A stretch of DNA of 64,000 nt from positions 46,507 through 110,506 of the forward strand of contig CAZRVH010000002.1 in NCBI GenBank assembly GCA_964603635.1, given 5' to 3'. The translations under genes and the position numbers were made by a program. Position 1 is the first letter of the stretch. Each line of letters begins with the position of its first letter. Shown here piece after piece: positions 1 through 9,141 of this stretch. Source of the stretch: CAZRVH01 sp964603635 (GTDB lineage Bacteria > Patescibacteriota > Gracilibacteria > Peribacterales > Peribacteraceae). The notes below the pieces were generated by a model that saw only the letters and a list, made by a program, of their open reading frames with translations, did not search any database and had not been told where the DNA came from.

Positions 1-93
1 AAAGATATAGAAGAAAAAGAAGAATAAGAGGATGGAGATGAATGGTAATGCCCCTCTTGATCCTCTATTTCTTCTACACCTTCTTTTTCCTCG

Positions 94-117
94 AAAAAGA
101 CGGCCCGAAGGCCGTCC
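94..117 (-). terminator. Rho-independent terminator of the dsbA-like gene
   Basis: A perfect 7-bp GC-rich stem (GACGGCC / GGCCGTC) with a CGAA tetraloop is followed on the minus strand by a T-run. It lies about 65 bp past the stop of the thioredoxin-like gene. The remaining bases from 1 to 180 show no credible gene. Confidence 0.75.
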
Positions 118-180
118 TTTTGGATTCAATACTATCTCATGGCAATCCCTGGCTGCCTGCCGGCAGCTCCGTCGAACCGC

Positions 181-909
181 TTACTTTAACATGTTATCAA
201 ACGCGGCCTGGAAAGTAGCGTAGGGGAATGCACCGCTGATCTTCTGGTTCTGACCATCCGGTCCCAGGATCCAGAAGCCCGGCGTTCCGTCGATGCCCGA
301 AGCGGCTCCGTCTGCCTGGTCAGCCGCGACCTCGTCCGCCATTTCGCCGCTGTCGAGACAGGTATCGAACTGGGAGGCATTCAACTTCAAATCCTTTGCA
401 TACTGCTTGAGCGTGGGGATGACATCTGCCAAAGGACTCCATGTGGCCTGCGTGGAGAAAAGCTTTTCATGCATCTCCGGGAACTTACCCTGCTCGTTGG
501 CACACTCGGCAGCCTCCGCTGTCTTCTGCGCATGCTTGTGGAATCCAAGCGGATAATCACGCGTCACGTACTTTACCTTGCCCGTATCGACGTAATTCTT
601 TTTGATCTGCCCGTAGGTCTGCGTGTAATGACGGCTGCAGAAGGGGCATTGGTAATCCGTAAACTCGACGACGGTGATGGGCGCATCGGCCTTTCCGATG
701 AAAGGATCGTCATCCGCATCCGCGGGCGTATCATCGCTGGCAGGCGGCACGGGAGCGCCGACGGAAGCGGCCGCGCCGTTGTCCGCGATGGACGGAAGGC
801 TTGGCATGCTGACTCCGCCGCCGATACCGTTGGCAAGGACGTATCCGACGATAACGCCTGCAAGACCGATGGTCGACGCGAACCAAGGATTGTTCTGATT
901 CGTGGACAT
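181..909 (-). CDS. DsbA-family thiol oxidoreductase, membrane-anchored
   Basis: The 242-aa protein has one N-terminal membrane anchor (about residues 10-30), an Ala/Pro/Asp-rich spacer, then a DsbA-like thioredoxin domain with the CPFC active site in the context TDYQCPFC. The cis-Pro loop is visible as DGTPGFW near the C-terminus. Proteins of this type form or reshuffle disulfides outside the membrane, and the cysteine-rich DUF4215 proteins in this window are plausible clients (inference). It resembles the DSBA/BdbD group rather than periplasmic DsbA with a cleaved signal. It stands alone, with a terminator just downstream. Confidence 0.88.
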   Translation of the reverse strand: MSTNQNNPWFASTIGLAGVIVGYVLANGIGGGVSMPSLPSIADNGAAASVGAPVPPASDDTPADADDDPFIGKADAPITVVEFTDYQCPFCSRHYTQTYGQIKKNYVDTGKVKYVTRDYPLGFHKHAQKTAEAAECANEQGKFPEMHEKLFSTQATWSPLADVIPTLKQYAKDLKLNASQFDTCLDSGEMADEVAADQADGAASGIDGTPGFWILGPDGQNQKISGAFPYATFQAAFDNMLK

Positions 910-1071
910 GGAAAAAGTGAGAAGGAAATAGGAATTCGAGAATGATCATACGCTGCTTTCGCCCGCATAAAAATGCACGGGACTGTTAATAGGAAGTAGA
1001 GGCAATAGAAGAAATAGAGGATGAAGAGGATCTCCGCAATCATCCTTATCTTGGTATTCGTCTAAATCTTC

Positions 1072-2031
1072 TTAATCTTTTGATTGCCCATGATATTTGC
1101 GATGCACTTCCTTAAGTTGGGGATTCGTCACGTGGGTATAAATCTGCGTCGTGGAGAGGTCTTTATGGCCAAGCAACTCCTGCACGGAACGAAGATCGGC
1201 GCCGTTTCGCAATAAATCGGTCGCGAACGAGTGGCGCAACGTGTGGGGCGACGGATTGCTGACGATGCCTGCGGCAAGCGCGTATTTCTTCACGATGTTG
1301 TAGATACTGATGCGTGAAAGCCGGAATTCCTCACCCGGAGGCATGATATTCACCGCCTTCTCGGGATTGCGGATGAAGAGGGGAAGGAGATGATCCAGGC
1401 GGGTCGCGAGATAGTCCTCCAACGCGGCCACGGCCTCGTCCGACAGAAACACCACCCTGATCTTGCCGCGCTTTCCACGGACGCTTATTTCGCGGGTCTT
1501 GAAATTCAAGTCCTTGCGGTTGAGCGAACGCAGTTCCGCAAGGCGCAGCCCCGTGGAAAAAAACATCTGCAGGATCGCCTTGTCGCGCTTCCCGACCCTG
1601 CCTTGGATATCCGGGGCATCGAGCAGCCTGCCCAACTCCTCGTGCGTCAGGACCTTCACCTCGCGCTGCTCCTCTTTAAAGCGCTTCACGCGGTCCGGGG
1701 GATAGACATCGATCTCCTCTTCTGCGCTAAGGTAACGCAAAAACGCACGTAGCACGGTGAGATGATGGTTGCGGGTGCGAAGGAGCAGTTCTGCGCCTTG
1801 TTTCGTCTTATACGTATGCAATTTCTGCTTATATTCACGAATCGCATCCTTGTCGATATCGGTCACAGTAGTAACGGACATCAATTCCTGCAGCAACGCC
1901 AGCGACTGGCGATAGTTGGACACGGTGAGGGAGGACTTGTTCTCCTCGGACTGCAGGAACTGCAGGTACCGCTCGATGGCCGTTGAAAGGTGCAGGGGAG
2001 TCATAACCGAGGGATTGATCGTACTTAACAT
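1072..2031 (-). CDS. Tyrosine recombinase of the XerC/XerD type
   Basis: The 319-aa protein has an N-terminal SAM-like core-binding domain (about 10-105) and a C-terminal catalytic domain. The catalytic set is visible: Arg in FSTGLRLAEL, the box PHTLRHSFA, LGHKDL and the nucleophile in TQIYTHV. Length and spacing fit the chromosome-dimer-resolving Xer recombinases, which act at dif. Only one copy is in the window, so XerC and XerD cannot be told apart. Phage-type integrases are less likely, since there is no phage context. A second in-frame ATG nine codons later (2004) is an alternative start. Confidence 0.88.
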   Translation of the reverse strand: MLSTINPSVMTPLHLSTAIERYLQFLQSEENKSSLTVSNYRQSLALLQELMSVTTVTDIDKDAIREYKQKLHTYKTKQGAELLLRTRNHHLTVLRAFLRYLSAEEEIDVYPPDRVKRFKEEQREVKVLTHEELGRLLDAPDIQGRVGKRDKAILQMFFSTGLRLAELRSLNRKDLNFKTREISVRGKRGKIRVVFLSDEAVAALEDYLATRLDHLLPLFIRNPEKAVNIMPPGEEFRLSRISIYNIVKKYALAAGIVSNPSPHTLRHSFATDLLRNGADLRSVQELLGHKDLSTTQIYTHVTNPQLKEVHRKYHGQSKD

Positions 2032-2124
2032 AATGCTTTTTATGTTAATAAATCAATTGACCTATACGCGTTTATAGGGCTTTTTTGGCTATGGATGTCC
2101 GATGCACGGATCAATAGATATGTT

Positions 2125-2763
2125 TTACTCGGTGTACAAATGTATGAACGTGTCCGCATGCAGCGCGTAGTACGTATACGCGATGATCTCTCGTATGACG
2201 CTTTGGCGTTCAAACTCCTTGGTTGGACGGCCTTGTACAGGAACCGTGGAAAAGTTGTCCCAGTCAAGCCTGCGGGCCAGAAGATCGATGCGTGCGAGAT
2301 GATATTTATCACTGATGCCCACCACATTTTTACAATTTTTTGCAAGTGGCTGGGAGTACCGGAGATTTTCGAGCGTCGAGTGGGATTCTTCTTCCGTCAA
2401 AATGTTCTCGGCGGGTATCCCCTGCTTGAGCGCTTCCCTCTTCATCACCTGCGCCTCGCTGAGTTTGTTTCCCGATCCCATTCCCCCGCTCAGGATCACT
2501 TTCCCCGTAATCAACCCCTGCCGGTAGTACTCCCCTGCCCCGCCGACCCTCCTCACGATGCCCGGGCCGGGGTACTGGGTGCCGTATACCGCGGCACCGA
2601 AGACGATCGCGCAATCCGCCGGAAGCCGACCCGAGCCGTTGAAGCCGCGCATGACGATCAACGTGATGATTCCGACGACTATCGCGGATGCACCGACGAA
2701 AACCCCTATCGCCAAAAGGAATACTCGCGCTACCCGGTAAGCGATGGAAAGGAACGCGCTCAT
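2125..2763 (-). CDS. YdcF/SanA-like DUF218 membrane protein
   Basis: A 212-aa protein with an N-terminal membrane helix (about 8-33) and a DUF218 domain containing VFGAAVYG, the RVGGAGEYY segment and ILSGG. The family includes YdcF, SanA and ElyC, linked in other bacteria to envelope integrity and lipid-carrier metabolism; the reaction is not settled. The chosen ATG at 2763 overlaps the stop of the upstream gene (ATGA), which argues for translational coupling. A longer reading frame to 2829 would run deep into that gene and is rejected. Confidence 0.8.
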   Translation of the reverse strand: MSAFLSIAYRVARVFLLAIGVFVGASAIVVGIITLIVMRGFNGSGRLPADCAIVFGAAVYGTQYPGPGIVRRVGGAGEYYRQGLITGKVILSGGMGSGNKLSEAQVMKREALKQGIPAENILTEEESHSTLENLRYSQPLAKNCKNVVGISDKYHLARIDLLARRLDWDNFSTVPVQGRPTKEFERQSVIREIIAYTYYALHADTFIHLYTE

Positions 2764-4358
2764 TTTGATTCGGGGACGATGGAAATATGCGACGGGATAC
2801 CAGGCAGGGAACGGTTCCACGGCGGCCAAGACGCGATGCGCACGTTTTCGACCTCGGGCATGTTCTTGATGATGCGGACGGCCTCATCGGAGCGCATGCC
2901 GGCCGTTTTCTCCCGAACGGTCTTCGCGAAAAGGGCGCCTTCGGGCGTCAGCGGGTCCAGGATATATTCCTCGGTGCCGGTCAGGTCCACCGTCAGCTTG
3001 ATCCAGGAAAAAGCATCGTCCCAACTGATGACGTGCACCACGAGCCTGCTGCGATCGATTCCGTCCTCGATGAGCCGCTTGCCGTCGCGTACATGCGAAT
3101 GCAATTCCTTTGTGAGCATGGATAGCATGTGCGTCACGTCATAGGCGTAGCCAACGTAATGGATGGAACCCGACAACGTGACGGTCGAGACCGCCTTTCC
3201 GATGAGATCCGGCGGAACGCTGACGGGGGTGTACCAGGTCTTGGTCAGCGATTCGTTGTTCAATAACTCCAATCGCTGGGAATTCGAGCGTGCGTTGCGC
3301 ACCTGTACGTCCTCCTGCACCCGCTGCTTCGCATCCGCAAGAAGCTCTTTCTCCAGTCTTTTTTTCGCAATCTCGATATCTTCGTTACTCAATACCGTGC
3401 GGTACGCCGTGGTTCCGCCGGACGCGGGCTTGCGGTTTTCCGCGTACACGAGTTTGCGTTCGTCTTCGGGAAGGCCGGGAATATCCCAGCGCAATCCGGC
3501 GGGCACGTTTCCGCGGTCACCGATGATCTGTCCGTAGAGATCCGTGTCGTCCGCCTTGGCCGTCACCGTCGTTTCGGATCCCGGTTCGATGACGACGGAT
3601 TCCTGCAGACGGAAAATCATGCCGGCCTGGTTGGAAACACGCGTCGTTTTCTTGAAGGAATATGCCTCCTTCGCCTTGTTGAGGATGGTCAGTTGCATCT
3701 TGGAAGACGTCCCGATGAATTCCTTGCTAATCTGGTCGAATACGAGCTGGCGGGACATCTGCACCTTGATGGGAACGAGCGGCATGGAACGGATATGTTC
3801 GCGAGTGGCGATGTCCGCGCCGGACTGGGCAAGGATGATGTTCACCGTCTGGCTGACGTTTTCCTGGCGCGGCCGGATGAAAATGTCGGCGGACGGAAGG
3901 AGTTTGAAAAGCACGATGAAGAAAAGGATGCAGCTGAGTCCTACCAGCGAAAAGATGCGCAGTTTCGGCACGGACAGGAGTCCCATGCGCTGCAACTGCG
4001 TCTTGAGTTGCTGCTTCCATATATGCGGCGAAAACTCGCGCAAGGCATCATCCATTTTCGGGTGTCCCTCCAGGATCGTCTTCAGTTGGGACGTGCGGTC
4101 GTACACGGTGAATCCCGCGTCGCGCACGGCATGCACCAATACCGGATGCTTCGCGGCGAAACGCACGCGTTGCTTTATTTTTTTGCATTCCTCGAGGAAG
4201 AGGATGCGTTGGGGCTTGTCGTCCGCCAAGGCGTCTTCCTTCACGCCCAGGATGACCAACAATTGCCCCTCCGTCTCACGAATGCGTTTCGCCAGCGTCT
4301 GCCACGACTCGTCGTCGTGCGGAAACAGGAGAACCAATGAGGTATCGGGTGACATCAT
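2760..4358 (-). CDS. Baseplate J/gp47-like single-pass membrane protein
   Basis: A 532-aa protein with a cytoplasmic N-terminal domain (1-135), one membrane helix (about 143-163: IFSLVGLSCILFFIVLF) and a large outer part. The outer part carries the pattern seen in CPR proteins annotated baseplate J/gp47-like: a Phe/Arg-rich strand, PGSETTVTAKADD, then a Gly/Asn stretch ending in DIPGL. Those proteins are usually not part of a phage tail; function is unknown. It lies 15 bp behind pgk and overlaps the next gene by 4 bp, so pgk, this gene and the DUF218 gene form an operon. Confidence 0.6.
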   Translation of the reverse strand: MMSPDTSLVLLFPHDDESWQTLAKRIRETEGQLLVILGVKEDALADDKPQRILFLEECKKIKQRVRFAAKHPVLVHAVRDAGFTVYDRTSQLKTILEGHPKMDDALREFSPHIWKQQLKTQLQRMGLLSVPKLRIFSLVGLSCILFFIVLFKLLPSADIFIRPRQENVSQTVNIILAQSGADIATREHIRSMPLVPIKVQMSRQLVFDQISKEFIGTSSKMQLTILNKAKEAYSFKKTTRVSNQAGMIFRLQESVVIEPGSETTVTAKADDTDLYGQIIGDRGNVPAGLRWDIPGLPEDERKLVYAENRKPASGGTTAYRTVLSNEDIEIAKKRLEKELLADAKQRVQEDVQVRNARSNSQRLELLNNESLTKTWYTPVSVPPDLIGKAVSTVTLSGSIHYVGYAYDVTHMLSMLTKELHSHVRDGKRLIEDGIDRSRLVVHVISWDDAFSWIKLTVDLTGTEEYILDPLTPEGALFAKTVREKTAGMRSDEAVRIIKNMPEVENVRIASWPPWNRSLPGIPSHISIVPESK

Positions 4359-4373
4359 GGAATGGCGTCGGCG

Positions 4374-5567
4374 TTATTCCGACAGCGCGGCGACCGCGGG
4401 AAGCGTCTCGCCGGCGATGAATTCCAACATGGCTCCGCCACCGGTGCTGACGAAGGTATACGCGGACAGATCCAGTCCGTTCCTCGTATGGAAATCCAGC
4501 GTATCGCCGCCCCCGACGATGGAAACCAGCGTGCCCGCTTTCGTCGCGTCGGCGATGACGTGCGCGACGGCCGTGGTGGCCGACGCGAAGGCGGGGTTTT
4601 CGTAGTAACCGAGGGGTCCGTTCCACACCACCATGCCGGCGCTTTTCAGAAGATCCGAGAATTCCGCGACGGTTTGCGTTCCCATGTCGAAGATCGCGCG
4701 CGTTTCCGGAACACCCGTAACGGACACGTTTTCCCCCGATGTCGCGGCGGGCCCATCGGCGACGATCACGTCGGACGGAAGATGGATGCGGGCATGGCCT
4801 TCCTTTTTGCTTTCTTCCAAAATGGACGATGCCTCGGGCATCTGTTCCTTTTCGTGCAACGAAGAGCCCACGGCATGTCCGTTGGCCGCAAGGAACGTAT
4901 TGGCGATCGCCCCTCCGACGATGATGTGGTCGGCATGGCCGAGCATGGAACGGATGACCGGCACTTTCGTTTCCATCTTGGCGCCGCTCACGATGAACAC
5001 GAGGGGGCGCATGGGATCCGTGCGCACGCCGGCGAGGGCGGTCACTTCCTGCTCCAACTGCAACCCGGCGTATGAGGGAAGGAATTCCGTCACGGCCACC
5101 ATGCTCGCGTGTTTGCGATGCGCATTGGAGAAGGCATCGTTCACGTACACGTCCGCCAGGGACGCGAGCTCTTTTGCGAACGCGGCATCATTCTTTTCTT
5201 CCCGTTCGTCGTAACGGAGGTTCTCCAACAGAAGCACGTCACCCGCTTTCAAGGATGATGCGGCTGCGGACGTTTCAGGACCGACGCACGAATCAGCGAA
5301 TGCGACCGAACGGCCGAGAAGCCTTTCCAAGACCGAAACAAGCGGCTTCTGGCTTTCCGACTCCACGCGCTTTCCCTTGGGCCTGCCCTGGTGGGCCATG
5401 ATGATCAGCGCCGCGCCTTGGTCCAATATGTATTGCATGGTCGGGACCAATGCATCGATGCGCGACGTGTCGGTTACCGTTCCATCGGCGATTTCCACGT
5501 CGAATCCCGCGCGAAGCAAAACTTTCTTACCCGCGATGTCCGCGTTTTTGAGAGAGTGTAGTTTCAT
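4374..5567 (-). CDS. pgk: Phosphoglycerate kinase
   Basis: Makes ATP from 1,3-bisphosphoglycerate and ADP in glycolysis. The 397-aa length is typical. Visible landmarks are the N-terminal LLRAGFDVEI, the substrate-binding segment MAHQGRPKG, LLENLRYDEREEK, the KMETKVPVI region and the C-terminal nucleotide loop VSIVGGGDTL. The usual Asn of the RxDxN motif (RVDFNVP in most bacteria) appears here as RAGFDVE. The ATG at 5567 was chosen because family homology begins there and a TACGCT hexamer lies 6 nt upstream, giving a leaderless start. A longer frame to 5894 is rejected. First gene of an operon. Confidence 0.93.
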   Translation of the reverse strand: MKLHSLKNADIAGKKVLLRAGFDVEIADGTVTDTSRIDALVPTMQYILDQGAALIIMAHQGRPKGKRVESESQKPLVSVLERLLGRSVAFADSCVGPETSAAASSLKAGDVLLLENLRYDEREEKNDAAFAKELASLADVYVNDAFSNAHRKHASMVAVTEFLPSYAGLQLEQEVTALAGVRTDPMRPLVFIVSGAKMETKVPVIRSMLGHADHIIVGGAIANTFLAANGHAVGSSLHEKEQMPEASSILEESKKEGHARIHLPSDVIVADGPAATSGENVSVTGVPETRAIFDMGTQTVAEFSDLLKSAGMVVWNGPLGYYENPAFASATTAVAHVIADATKAGTLVSIVGGGDTLDFHTRNGLDLSAYTFVSTGGGAMLEFIAGETLPAVAALSE

Positions 5568-5678
5568 GCGGAAAGCGTAGCAAAAACCATCGTCTTGCGG
5601 AAAAAGTGGATGTTGACGGATACCGGATGCATGGGAAGATCGCCGACGTATCTTTCGGAAGTTTGCTAGCATGCAGAC

Positions 5679-6728
5679 ATGGAACCCTCCCCCCTCGTTC
5701 TCATCCCCCTTCTCGCCTTCCTTGCTTGCGTCACCCTGCATGCGACCGCGCTGAGAACATTCCCGAAGCTCGGACTCCTGGATTTCCCCGAACGGTACGG
5801 ATACACGCGCGCACGACTCCCCTACCCCACCGGCATCGTTTGCGCGGTCACTTTCATCATCTTTTTCGGTCTTCTGCAGTCCTGGAACATGCAAAATATG
5901 GGATTATTACTGGGAATCGTCATCCTCGGGGCAATGTCTTTTTATGACGACCGTTTTCGCTTGCCCGCCGCATTGCGCCTTTTCATCCAAATATTGATCG
6001 CCGTCATCCTGTTCATTACGGAAACAAGGATCTATTCCCTGACCAATCCCCTTTCCGACGTGGGTATCGACGCCATCCTGAAACTCGACTCCTTCGTATT
6101 CGACATGCCGTTTTTCGGCTCCCTGCCGCTCTTAAGCGGTATCTTCACGGTCGTCTGGATCATCCTGACGGTGAACGCGCTCAATTGGTTCGACGGCATC
6201 CCGGGTCAGGTGAATATCCTTTCCGTCATCGGTTTCGCGACGATCGGATTCCTATCGCTCAGCGACCGCGTGGACCAGCCTGCCCTGGCATTGATGGCAT
6301 TCATCCTGGCAGCCATCGCGGCGGCCGCGCTGATCTTCGACTTCCCGCCGCCGAAAGTGGTCGCGGGCGACTCCGGCGCCATGTTTTTCGGTTTTATGCT
6401 GGGCGTGCTGACGATCTACGCAGGCGGAAAAGTAGCGACGGGGTTCCTCGTATTCGGCGTGCCGTTGATCGACTTCGTGATCGTCGTGATCCGCCGTCTG
6501 CTGAAAGGAACGTCACCGATGAAAGGAAACGCGATCGACGAACACCTGCATCATCGTCTGCTGCGCAAAGGATGGTCTCCGCGCGCAATCATTATCCTGA
6601 TGCTGGGTATCGGCAGCGTATTCGGGATCACGGCGCTCTTCCTCAGTACGACCCAGAAATTCCTGGCAGGAGGATTGCTCTTCCTCTGCATGCTTTTGCT
6701 GTCGACGTATACGGAAGCGAGGAAATAG
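5679..6728 (+). CDS. MraY/WecA-family undecaprenyl-phosphate sugar-1-phosphate transferase
   Basis: A 349-aa polytopic membrane enzyme that loads a UDP-sugar phosphate onto undecaprenyl phosphate, the first membrane step of surface glycan synthesis. Family motifs are clear: SFYDDRFRLP (catalytic Asp pair), NALNWFDGIPG, AGDSGAMFFGF and HLHHRLLRKGWS. The last motif resembles WecA/TagO more than MraY, suggesting a cell-surface polysaccharide rather than peptidoglycan. The ATG at 5679 sits 6 nt behind TAGCAT, so the mRNA is predicted leaderless. It diverges from pgk. Confidence 0.88.
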   Translation: MEPSPLVLIPLLAFLACVTLHATALRTFPKLGLLDFPERYGYTRARLPYPTGIVCAVTFIIFFGLLQSWNMQNMGLLLGIVILGAMSFYDDRFRLPAALRLFIQILIAVILFITETRIYSLTNPLSDVGIDAILKLDSFVFDMPFFGSLPLLSGIFTVVWIILTVNALNWFDGIPGQVNILSVIGFATIGFLSLSDRVDQPALALMAFILAAIAAAALIFDFPPPKVVAGDSGAMFFGFMLGVLTIYAGGKVATGFLVFGVPLIDFVIVVIRRLLKGTSPMKGNAIDEHLHHRLLRKGWSPRAIIILMLGIGSVFGITALFLSTTQKFLAGGLLFLCMLLLSTYTEARK

Positions 6729-6740
6729 ATGGGATAATGA

Positions 6741-6768
6741 TTGAAGGACGGAGAACAAGTGCTATACA
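6741..6768 (+). promoter_or_regulatory. Promoter of the SIMPL-like gene
   Basis: TTGAAG, a 16-bp spacer and TATACA lie just past the stop of the sugar transferase. Predicted transcription start is near 6775, giving about 40 nt of leader before the ATG at 6815. An in-frame ATG at 6773 would make a leaderless form with 14 more residues. Confidence 0.5.
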
Positions 6769-6814
6769 CTCCATGTGGTCGTGCAGAGCTTTTATCTCCT
6801 TTTCTTTACACTCT

Positions 6815-7618
6815 ATGCACAAAGTTCGTTCCCTGGCAGCGCTATCCGCAACCGGCGTCTCCCTGCTTGTTCCCGCATTCGCCTTCGCCGCCGACGCTGC
6901 AGCCGTCACGGAGGAAGACGTGATGAATGCCATTACCCCGGCCCCCGTCATGTCCGAAGACAAAGGCGGCGGATACGGAGCCATCTGGCCCGGCCCGGTG
7001 GGCGGCGGCGTCACGGTGGACAGCTCCTATACGAAGGAAGTCACGCCTGACTTCATCGCCATCAGCGCCTACTGCGAAGTCTCGGGAGAATCTTCCCGCC
7101 AGACCGTCCGCGAGAAGTTGAACCAGATGTTCCTGGATATCAAGGCCGCCGTTGGCGCGGACGGACGCGTCCGCAAGTCCGGCATGGGCGGCGTGTATCC
7201 GTACTATGACCCCGCGACGGGATCGTCCACGGACAAGTTTTCCGGCAGCCTCAGCATCTTCATCCGCGTCGTGAATCAGAACTCTACGCAGCGCCTGAGC
7301 GACCTGATCGAGACCAAGGGATGCAGCCCGAGCTGGGATGTCCGCCTCCAGGACACGCAGTCCTACGAGTTGGATAACCTCGATATGCTCATCAAGAGGC
7401 TGAATGACCGCAAGGTGGTCTTCGAGAAACTGCTCGGAAAGAAGCTTACGAAAGTGATCGGCGCATCCATGTACACGTACGTGGACGGATACGGCACCTA
7501 CGATCCCGAGACAAACAAGGTCGACGCGACGACGACGCTCTCCGTTACCTTCGATATCGGTACGAAGGCCTCCATTACGAGGCCCGCGACGAAATCCAGC
7601 GTGATGCCCAGGGGCTGA
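6815..7618 (+). CDS. Secreted SIMPL (DUF541)-like protein
   Basis: A 267-aa protein with a signal peptide (MHKVRSL start, hydrophobic core, AFA-A cleavage). The mature part resembles the SIMPL/DUF541 fold: a first strand VTPDFIAISAYCEVSGES, a helix rich in polar residues, then a second half with LDMLIKRLNDRK before a final strand. Family members are periplasmic or surface proteins of unclear role. The match is by pattern only. The ATG at 6815 gives a clean signal peptide; 6773 remains possible. A strong hairpin terminator follows the stop. Confidence 0.55.
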   Translation: MHKVRSLAALSATGVSLLVPAFAFAADAAAVTEEDVMNAITPAPVMSEDKGGGYGAIWPGPVGGGVTVDSSYTKEVTPDFIAISAYCEVSGESSRQTVREKLNQMFLDIKAAVGADGRVRKSGMGGVYPYYDPATGSSTDKFSGSLSIFIRVVNQNSTQRLSDLIETKGCSPSWDVRLQDTQSYELDNLDMLIKRLNDRKVVFEKLLGKKLTKVIGASMYTYVDGYGTYDPETNKVDATTTLSVTFDIGTKASITRPATKSSVMPRG

Positions 7619-7647
7619 TTGAACCGTCTATCATTTCCATAACAACG

Positions 7648-7681
7648 ACGCAGGAGAGACAGGTTACTCTCCTGCGTTTTT
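7648..7681. terminator. Bidirectional terminator between converging genes
   Basis: A perfect 11-bp stem (ACGCAGGAGAG / CTCTCCTGCGT, 7648-7658 and 7667-7677) with an 8-nt loop and a T-run on the plus side. The stop codon of the M23 gene (7664-7666) lies in the loop, so both genes end here. Confidence 0.85.
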
Positions 7682-9136
7682 GATAGGCTTGCTCATCACT
7701 TTCATCGGTTCCACGTTCACGATGACCGTCTTGGTACCGCGGGGAAGCATTTTGACGAGGGCCACGCCGTCCGTGAAGTCCGCCGAGGAAAGAACGGGCT
7801 TATCGAATTCCGCGTCGCCGAAGGCGGTACGGAGATACAATTTGTCTTTCAGGACTGCATTGGTCTTATTCCCGTTCTGGTCCAAAAGCGTGATGCGGAC
7901 CGTGATCCATTCGCGTCCCGAGAACGTGGGGGGGACCGCGATATCCAAGCTTGAGACATCGCCCTTGGATTCCGTTTGCGCGGGAGCGGGCTGCTCGGAA
8001 GGCGCGGAGGGTGCGGCCGTGTGGACCGAAGAAACGACGGTTTGGATCGCGGTGGGTACGGTCGGGATGGCAACGGCAACCGCGGTCGCGGAGGTGCGGG
8101 ACGCAAGGCGCTTGCCCAGGCGTTCCTGGCGCAATTGCGCGACGGTCTTGGCAGAGCGAGCCGCCGTAGACGGCTTCTTCACGACCGTGTTCCTGGACGC
8201 ATCGTACGCGATGTCGAATTTCGGGGCCGGGCGGTTGGCCTGCACCACGAGCATCGGCTGGACGGTGAACTCATAACCGCGTTCCTGGTGGAAACCGGTA
8301 TTCACGCCTTTTGCCGTATTCAGTCCCGCATCACGCAACTCCGCTCCCGTGAAGGGCCAGTACGGATGCCAGGGGGCGCTGTCGCGGTCGATCTGGAAGT
8401 GCAGGTGCGGCCCCGTTGCGAATCCCGTCATACCGGAAAGTCCGATTTGCTGCCCCTTCTGGACGATGTCCCCTTCGGCGACCAGCTGGGAGCTTAAGTG
8501 GGCGTACGTGGAATGCAGGATGGTCGTGTACTCGGGATGCTCCGGATCCGGCATGTGCGGATGACGGATGACGACGAGCTTACCGAATCCCCCCGCATCT
8601 TCACGCACGCTCGTGACGATACCGTTCGCGATGGATACGATGGGCGTTCCGATGGGAACGCGGATGTCGACTCCGGGATGGCTGCCGTGCCCGTCACCAT
8701 CGGTTTCGTACGAACCCATGTATCCGACGGAGTACGCAGGATCGGCGGTCTTCGGATTCGACTGCTTCGCCGGGTCGTACGGCTTGAGCGGGACAAGGAT
8801 ATCCTTCGGCACCTGCTTGTACGTGTGTTGTTCGGGATTGCCCCCGTATTCGGACCACCTGGAATAATCCGGCACCATCGTGATCGGCATGACGGTCCCG
8901 GTGTAGGCAATCAGGCTGTCATCATATTTGCCCATCACGCTCTTCCAGAACGCATACCATCCATGCTCCCCCACCATGTTTCCCGCAACGAACGCCGTGA
9001 GCGAAACCGCCGCGATGAAGAACGAAGACTTCTGCTTCATATAGAGCATCGTCTGTTTGGGATGGTCCTTCCGCTTGTAGAGGGAAGCCTTTCCAAAACC
9101 CATTCTCTTCGCCGTCGTAATGCGTGTAAGCTGCAT
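7664..9136 (-). CDS. M23-family metallopeptidase (LytM domain), membrane-anchored
   Basis: A 490-aa protein with a short cytoplasmic N-terminus, one membrane helix (about 35-55) and an M23 domain in the middle. The zinc ligands are visible as HPGVD (HxxxD) and GPHLHFQ (HxH), with the core IVSIANGIVTSV. Such enzymes cut peptidoglycan cross-links or act as regulators of wall remodelling. The C-terminal 200 residues are Ala/Pro/Thr-rich, then end in a beta-rich domain of unknown type. Its promoter shares its -10 region with the divergent tsaE gene. Confidence 0.85.
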   Translation of the reverse strand: MQLTRITTAKRMGFGKASLYKRKDHPKQTMLYMKQKSSFFIAAVSLTAFVAGNMVGEHGWYAFWKSVMGKYDDSLIAYTGTVMPITMVPDYSRWSEYGGNPEQHTYKQVPKDILVPLKPYDPAKQSNPKTADPAYSVGYMGSYETDGDGHGSHPGVDIRVPIGTPIVSIANGIVTSVREDAGGFGKLVVIRHPHMPDPEHPEYTTILHSTYAHLSSQLVAEGDIVQKGQQIGLSGMTGFATGPHLHFQIDRDSAPWHPYWPFTGAELRDAGLNTAKGVNTGFHQERGYEFTVQPMLVVQANRPAPKFDIAYDASRNTVVKKPSTAARSAKTVAQLRQERLGKRLASRTSATAVAVAIPTVPTAIQTVVSSVHTAAPSAPSEQPAPAQTESKGDVSSLDIAVPPTFSGREWITVRITLLDQNGNKTNAVLKDKLYLRTAFGDAEFDKPVLSSADFTDGVALVKMLPRGTKTVIVNVEPMKVMSKPIKNAGE

Positions 9137-9141
9137 AGGGA

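Noticed and set aside
2760..4358. A prophage baseplate protein
   Set aside because: There are no other tail, capsid or lysis genes, and the gene is operonic with pgk; the similarity is to a CPR membrane-protein family.
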